This document shows, piece after piece, positions 29,872-32,698 of a DNA stretch of 32,698 nt (position 1 is its first letter; the number at the start of each line of letters is the position of its first letter). The notes below the pieces were generated by a model. It ran no database searches. It was given only the letters and a program-made list of their open reading frames with translations, and had not been told where the DNA came from. The stretch comes from an uncultured Roseiflexaceae bacterium (GTDB taxonomy: Bacteria > Chloroflexota > Chloroflexia > Chloroflexales > Roseiflexaceae): NCBI GenBank assembly GCA_903868295.1, contig CAIPUQ010000596.1, positions 1 through 32,698 of the forward strand, read 5' to 3'. A program made the translations under genes and the position numbers.

Positions 29872-30749
29872 GCCGAACCAATCCGGGCGAGGATGGCCCG
29901 TACCGCATCGCCGCGGATTTGTTGGAGGTCATCCTGATATTTGAGGATGGCTCCCAGCGTATCGTCGACCGATTCGAAGGTCAGTGCCGTTGTCTGCAAT
30001 GCAGCCAGCGCGTTGGCCCAGTCGATGGTCTCGGCGACACCAGGGACTTTGAACAAATCGAGCCGGCGCAGTTCTTGTACAAACAACACAATTTGCCTGG
30101 CCAATATGGCGTTGATCTCTGGGACGCGGGCATGCAGGATTTTGAGTTCTTTGTCGAGGATCGGGTAATCAACCCAATGGAACAAACAGCGCCGCTTCAG
30201 TGCGTCGTGCACTTCACGGGTGCGGTTGCTGGTGATGATGACGATGGGCGGGTGCACTGCCTTGATTGTTCCCAACTCGGGGATGGTGATTTGCCAGTCT
30301 GACAGGAGTTCGAGCAAGAATGCTTCGAATTCTTCGTCGGCACGATCGAGCTCGTCGATGAGCAACACCGGAGCTTTGGTACGACTCGCATCGATGGCGT
30401 GCAACAGTGGCCGCTGAATGAGGAATTCGCGACTGAATATATCGACGGCACTGGCCTGCTTTGTCGCTTCGGCCATGCGGATGTGCAGCAGCTGGCGCGG
30501 GTAGTTCCACTCGTAGATGGCCGTCGACGCATCCAAGCCTTCGTAACACTGCAAGCGAATCAGCTCGGTATCGAGGAGTGACGCGAGTGTTTTGGCGATT
30601 TCGGTTTTGCCGACGCCTGCTTCACCCTCCAACAAGAGCGGCTTATTGAGCTTCATCGCCAAGAACAGCGCAGTCGTCAATGAACGGTCGGCAATATAGT
30701 TACGCTGGGCCAGGGCCTCTTGCAGGTCTTCGATGTGTGCATACGTCAT
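29868..30749 (-). CDS. MoxR-family AAA+ ATPase, CoxD-like
   Basis: 293 aa; Walker A LLLEGEAGVGKTE, Walker B VLLIDELDRAD, IRLQCYEGLDASTAIYEWNYPRQLLHI typical of CoxD-like MoxR proteins; SD TAGGAGAA. Confidence 0.9.
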   Translation of the reverse strand: MTYAHIEDLQEALAQRNYIADRSLTTALFLAMKLNKPLLLEGEAGVGKTEIAKTLASLLDTELIRLQCYEGLDASTAIYEWNYPRQLLHIRMAEATKQASAVDIFSREFLIQRPLLHAIDASRTKAPVLLIDELDRADEEFEAFLLELLSDWQITIPELGTIKAVHPPIVIITSNRTREVHDALKRRCLFHWVDYPILDKELKILHARVPEINAILARQIVLFVQELRRLDLFKVPGVAETIDWANALAALQTTALTFESVDDTLGAILKYQDDLQQIRGDAVRAILARIGSA

Positions 30750-30779
30750 GCCGGGCTTCTCCTAACGAACGGTACGGGC

Positions 30780-30807
30780 ATTATACCAATACCACTTCAT
30801 CTATAAT
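30780..30807. promoter_or_regulatory. overlapping divergent promoter pair
   Basis: ATTATA (30780-30785; TATAAT on minus) - 16 bp - TATAAT (30802-30807, plus). Each -10 is placed for one of the two divergent genes. Confidence 0.5.
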
Positions 30808-30834
30808 GGACATATGTGGGCGAGAGGAGCTTCT

Positions 30835-31797
30835 GTGGTACAGACACTACGCCGGCGCATCATGACGTCGGTCTTGATTGGGGTTGCAGTCGTCGCAGTC
30901 CTCGGGCTGTTCAGTGATATTGGCCAAGTAGGCGCCAGCTTGAGTGGCTTTGCGTGGCAGAGTGTCCCAGCCGTCTTGGCCTTGACAGCTCTCAATTATC
31001 TGCTGCGTTGGCTCAAGTGGGACATCTACTTGCGTCACATCGGTGCCGGTACAAGGGTCAGTCGCTTTGACAGCGGGTTACTCTTTTGTGCGGGGATGGT
31101 GATGGCCGTCACACCCGGCAAAGTCGGTGAGGTGCTCAAGTCGTACCTGTTGCGACGCATCAATGGCACTGCCGTGTCGATATCTGCACCGATTGTCTTT
31201 GCCGAACGCATGACCGATGGCATTGCGATGCTGTTACTGATGGCTGTTGGATTAACACTCTATCCACCGGCAGCGCCATTGTTTTATCTGCTGGTCGGCG
31301 TGACTGTGGTGGGGATTATGGCACTGCAATCCGAGGTTTTGGTGTCGCGCGTGCTGGGGTTGCTCGACAAGACGCGTTTTGCAGCACCACTCCGTAATGC
31401 CTATCAGTCCAGCAAAGCGCTCCTCGGCTGGCGCATGTTGGTCACGAGTACCCTGTTGAGCATCATTTCATGGTTTTTCGAATGTGTTGCCCTCGTTTAC
31501 GTGTTGCAAGGCCTGGGGATTGCGCCGACATGGCTGATCCTGCAACAATCGACATTTATCTTCGCGGCATCGACGCTGTTCGGCTTGGTGTCGCTAATCC
31601 CTGGGGGCCTCGGTGTATCTGAGGCATCCTCGACGGGATTGCTGGTATGGATGATCCCGATGAGCCAGGCAGCGGCAACCGCTGCGACGCTGGTCATTCG
31701 GTTTGGGACCCTGTGGTTCGGGGTGGCGCTGGGGATGGTGACCCTCGGTTGGTTTAACCGGCGTTACCCCGAGAACACCGAAGGAGAAGCAGCATGA
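30835..31797 (+). CDS. UPF0104 / lysylphosphatidylglycerol synthase TM-region family membrane protein
   Basis: The ORF was called from ATG 30814, but that ATG lies only 7 nt after the -10. In-frame GTG at 30835 has SD AGAGGAG (30823-30829). LNYLLRWLKWDIYLRHIG, MAVTPGKVGEVLKSYLLRR and LIPGGLGVSEAS motifs are typical of this family. Confidence 0.85.
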   Translation: MVQTLRRRIMTSVLIGVAVVAVLGLFSDIGQVGASLSGFAWQSVPAVLALTALNYLLRWLKWDIYLRHIGAGTRVSRFDSGLLFCAGMVMAVTPGKVGEVLKSYLLRRINGTAVSISAPIVFAERMTDGIAMLLLMAVGLTLYPPAAPLFYLLVGVTVVGIMALQSEVLVSRVLGLLDKTRFAAPLRNAYQSSKALLGWRMLVTSTLLSIISWFFECVALVYVLQGLGIAPTWLILQQSTFIFAASTLFGLVSLIPGGLGVSEASSTGLLVWMIPMSQAAATAATLVIRFGTLWFGVALGMVTLGWFNRRYPENTEGEAA

Positions 31798-32698
31798 TCC
31801 GTTGGACACTTCACCTCTGCATCGTGTTGGGTGCGTTCCTGCTCGCCGGGTGTAGCACCACCCCATTGCTGAGTACTGTTGCCATCTCTGCGCCGACACT
31901 CAGCCCGAGTGGCGCGGGCTAATCGGTCAATGTGAGCTATACCATCGGCAAAACAGCAACAGTGAGTGTGGAGTTGGTCGACGCCAACGGGGTGCGCTAT
32001 CTATTGCGCGACAACGTCGAACGCAAAGCATCGTCTGACGCGTATCAGCTCCGCATCGACGGTACCGCTCCGACCGGGGATCCGGTCCTCCAGCAACGCG
32101 CCTTGCCGAGCGGGATGTATCAGGCGGTTGTAACCGCCACCACCGCAACGGGCGAACGTGCGACCGGTCAAGTAGCATTGACCATCAAAAGCGCCGACAC
32201 GCCGCCACCGATGATAGAGAATTTGGTCGCGTTCCCGACGACGATTTCACCCAACGCCGATGGGCGTGATGACGTCAGCGAGATTACCTACCAGCTCCCC
32301 GTGACCGCGACGGTCGACATCAGCATCATCACCCCAGACGGGCGCACGCTCCCGTTCATCACGGGCGAAGAATCAGGTCCACAAGTACACCGACAGGTCT
32401 GGAACGGCAAAACGACCGACGGCCAGATCCTCGCCAATGGCGAGTACACCTACACCATCCGCGCGTTGGATCGCTACGGCAATATCGTGACGACCAGCGA
32501 TACCATCACGATAGCCGATAGTGGGCAACCCGAAGCAACCATTACCTATAGCTACATGGCGCCGCAGGCACTGTTGCTCGGCGATGTACTCACCGTGACC
32601 ATTCGCATCGAAAACACGGGGACCGTACCGATCCGCACCTACGGCCCTGCATCGGGGTATGAATACACCACCAACGATGTCTTTTCGTCGATTGCAGA
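31794..32698 (+). pseudogene. lipoprotein with FlgD-Ig-like repeats, interrupted by an in-frame TAA at 31920-31922; 3' end outside window
   Basis: MIRWTLHLCIVLGAFLLAGCSTT (lipobox LAGC), ...TLSPSGAG*SVNVSYTIGKTATVSVELVDANG...FPTTISPNADGRDDVSEITYQLPVTATVDISIITPDGR...WNGKTTDGQILANGEYTYTIRALD. Same frame stays open from the TAA to the window end. ATGA overlap with the preceding CDS; SD AAGGAG. Confidence 0.75.

Noticed and set aside
29059-29937. 292-aa plus-strand ORF
   Set aside because: Antisense shadow of the CoxE-like VWA gene, which has clear MIDAS motifs and operon context.
1-32698. tRNA, rRNA, transposase or phage genes
   Set aside because: None recognised by eye. A tRNAscan/Infernal run would be needed to exclude small RNAs formally.

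Overview
The window looks like a Chloroflexota-type chromosomal segment; that lineage guess is inference from protein style only (PT-rich linkers, LamG and RCC1 giants). It is dominated by a two-gene minus-strand operon. The first gene encodes a giant exported or surface protein of about 6,760 aa (ORF 8128..28584, probable start 28416). It has a signal peptide, a LolA/LppX-like N-terminal domain, a TM pair, TSP3-type DxDxDG clusters flanking a polytopic hydrophobic block, about ten LamG modules, two discoidin-like modules, a LVIVD-type propeller region, a P-domain and a C-terminal RCC1 propeller. Ten bp downstream is a 1,731-aa protein with three RCC1 propellers, two LamG modules and a Thr/Arg/Pro-rich tail. 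Flanking genes on the left (+): the C-terminal tail of a PP2C/SpoIIE-like phosphatase, a YczE-like membrane protein, a small helix-hairpin-helix protein and an exported M1-like metallopeptidase. Flanking genes on the right: a MoxR AAA+/CoxE-type VWA pair (-), then divergently a UPF0104/LPG-synthase-TM protein and a FlgD-Ig lipoprotein interrupted by an in-frame TAA (+). I found no rRNA, tRNA, CRISPR array or intact mobile element. The most interesting signals are the multi-domain architecture of the giant operon (nested modules, internal hydrophobic block), the interrupted lipoprotein, and a symmetric divergent promoter. All domain names come from reading motifs by eye; no database search was run.
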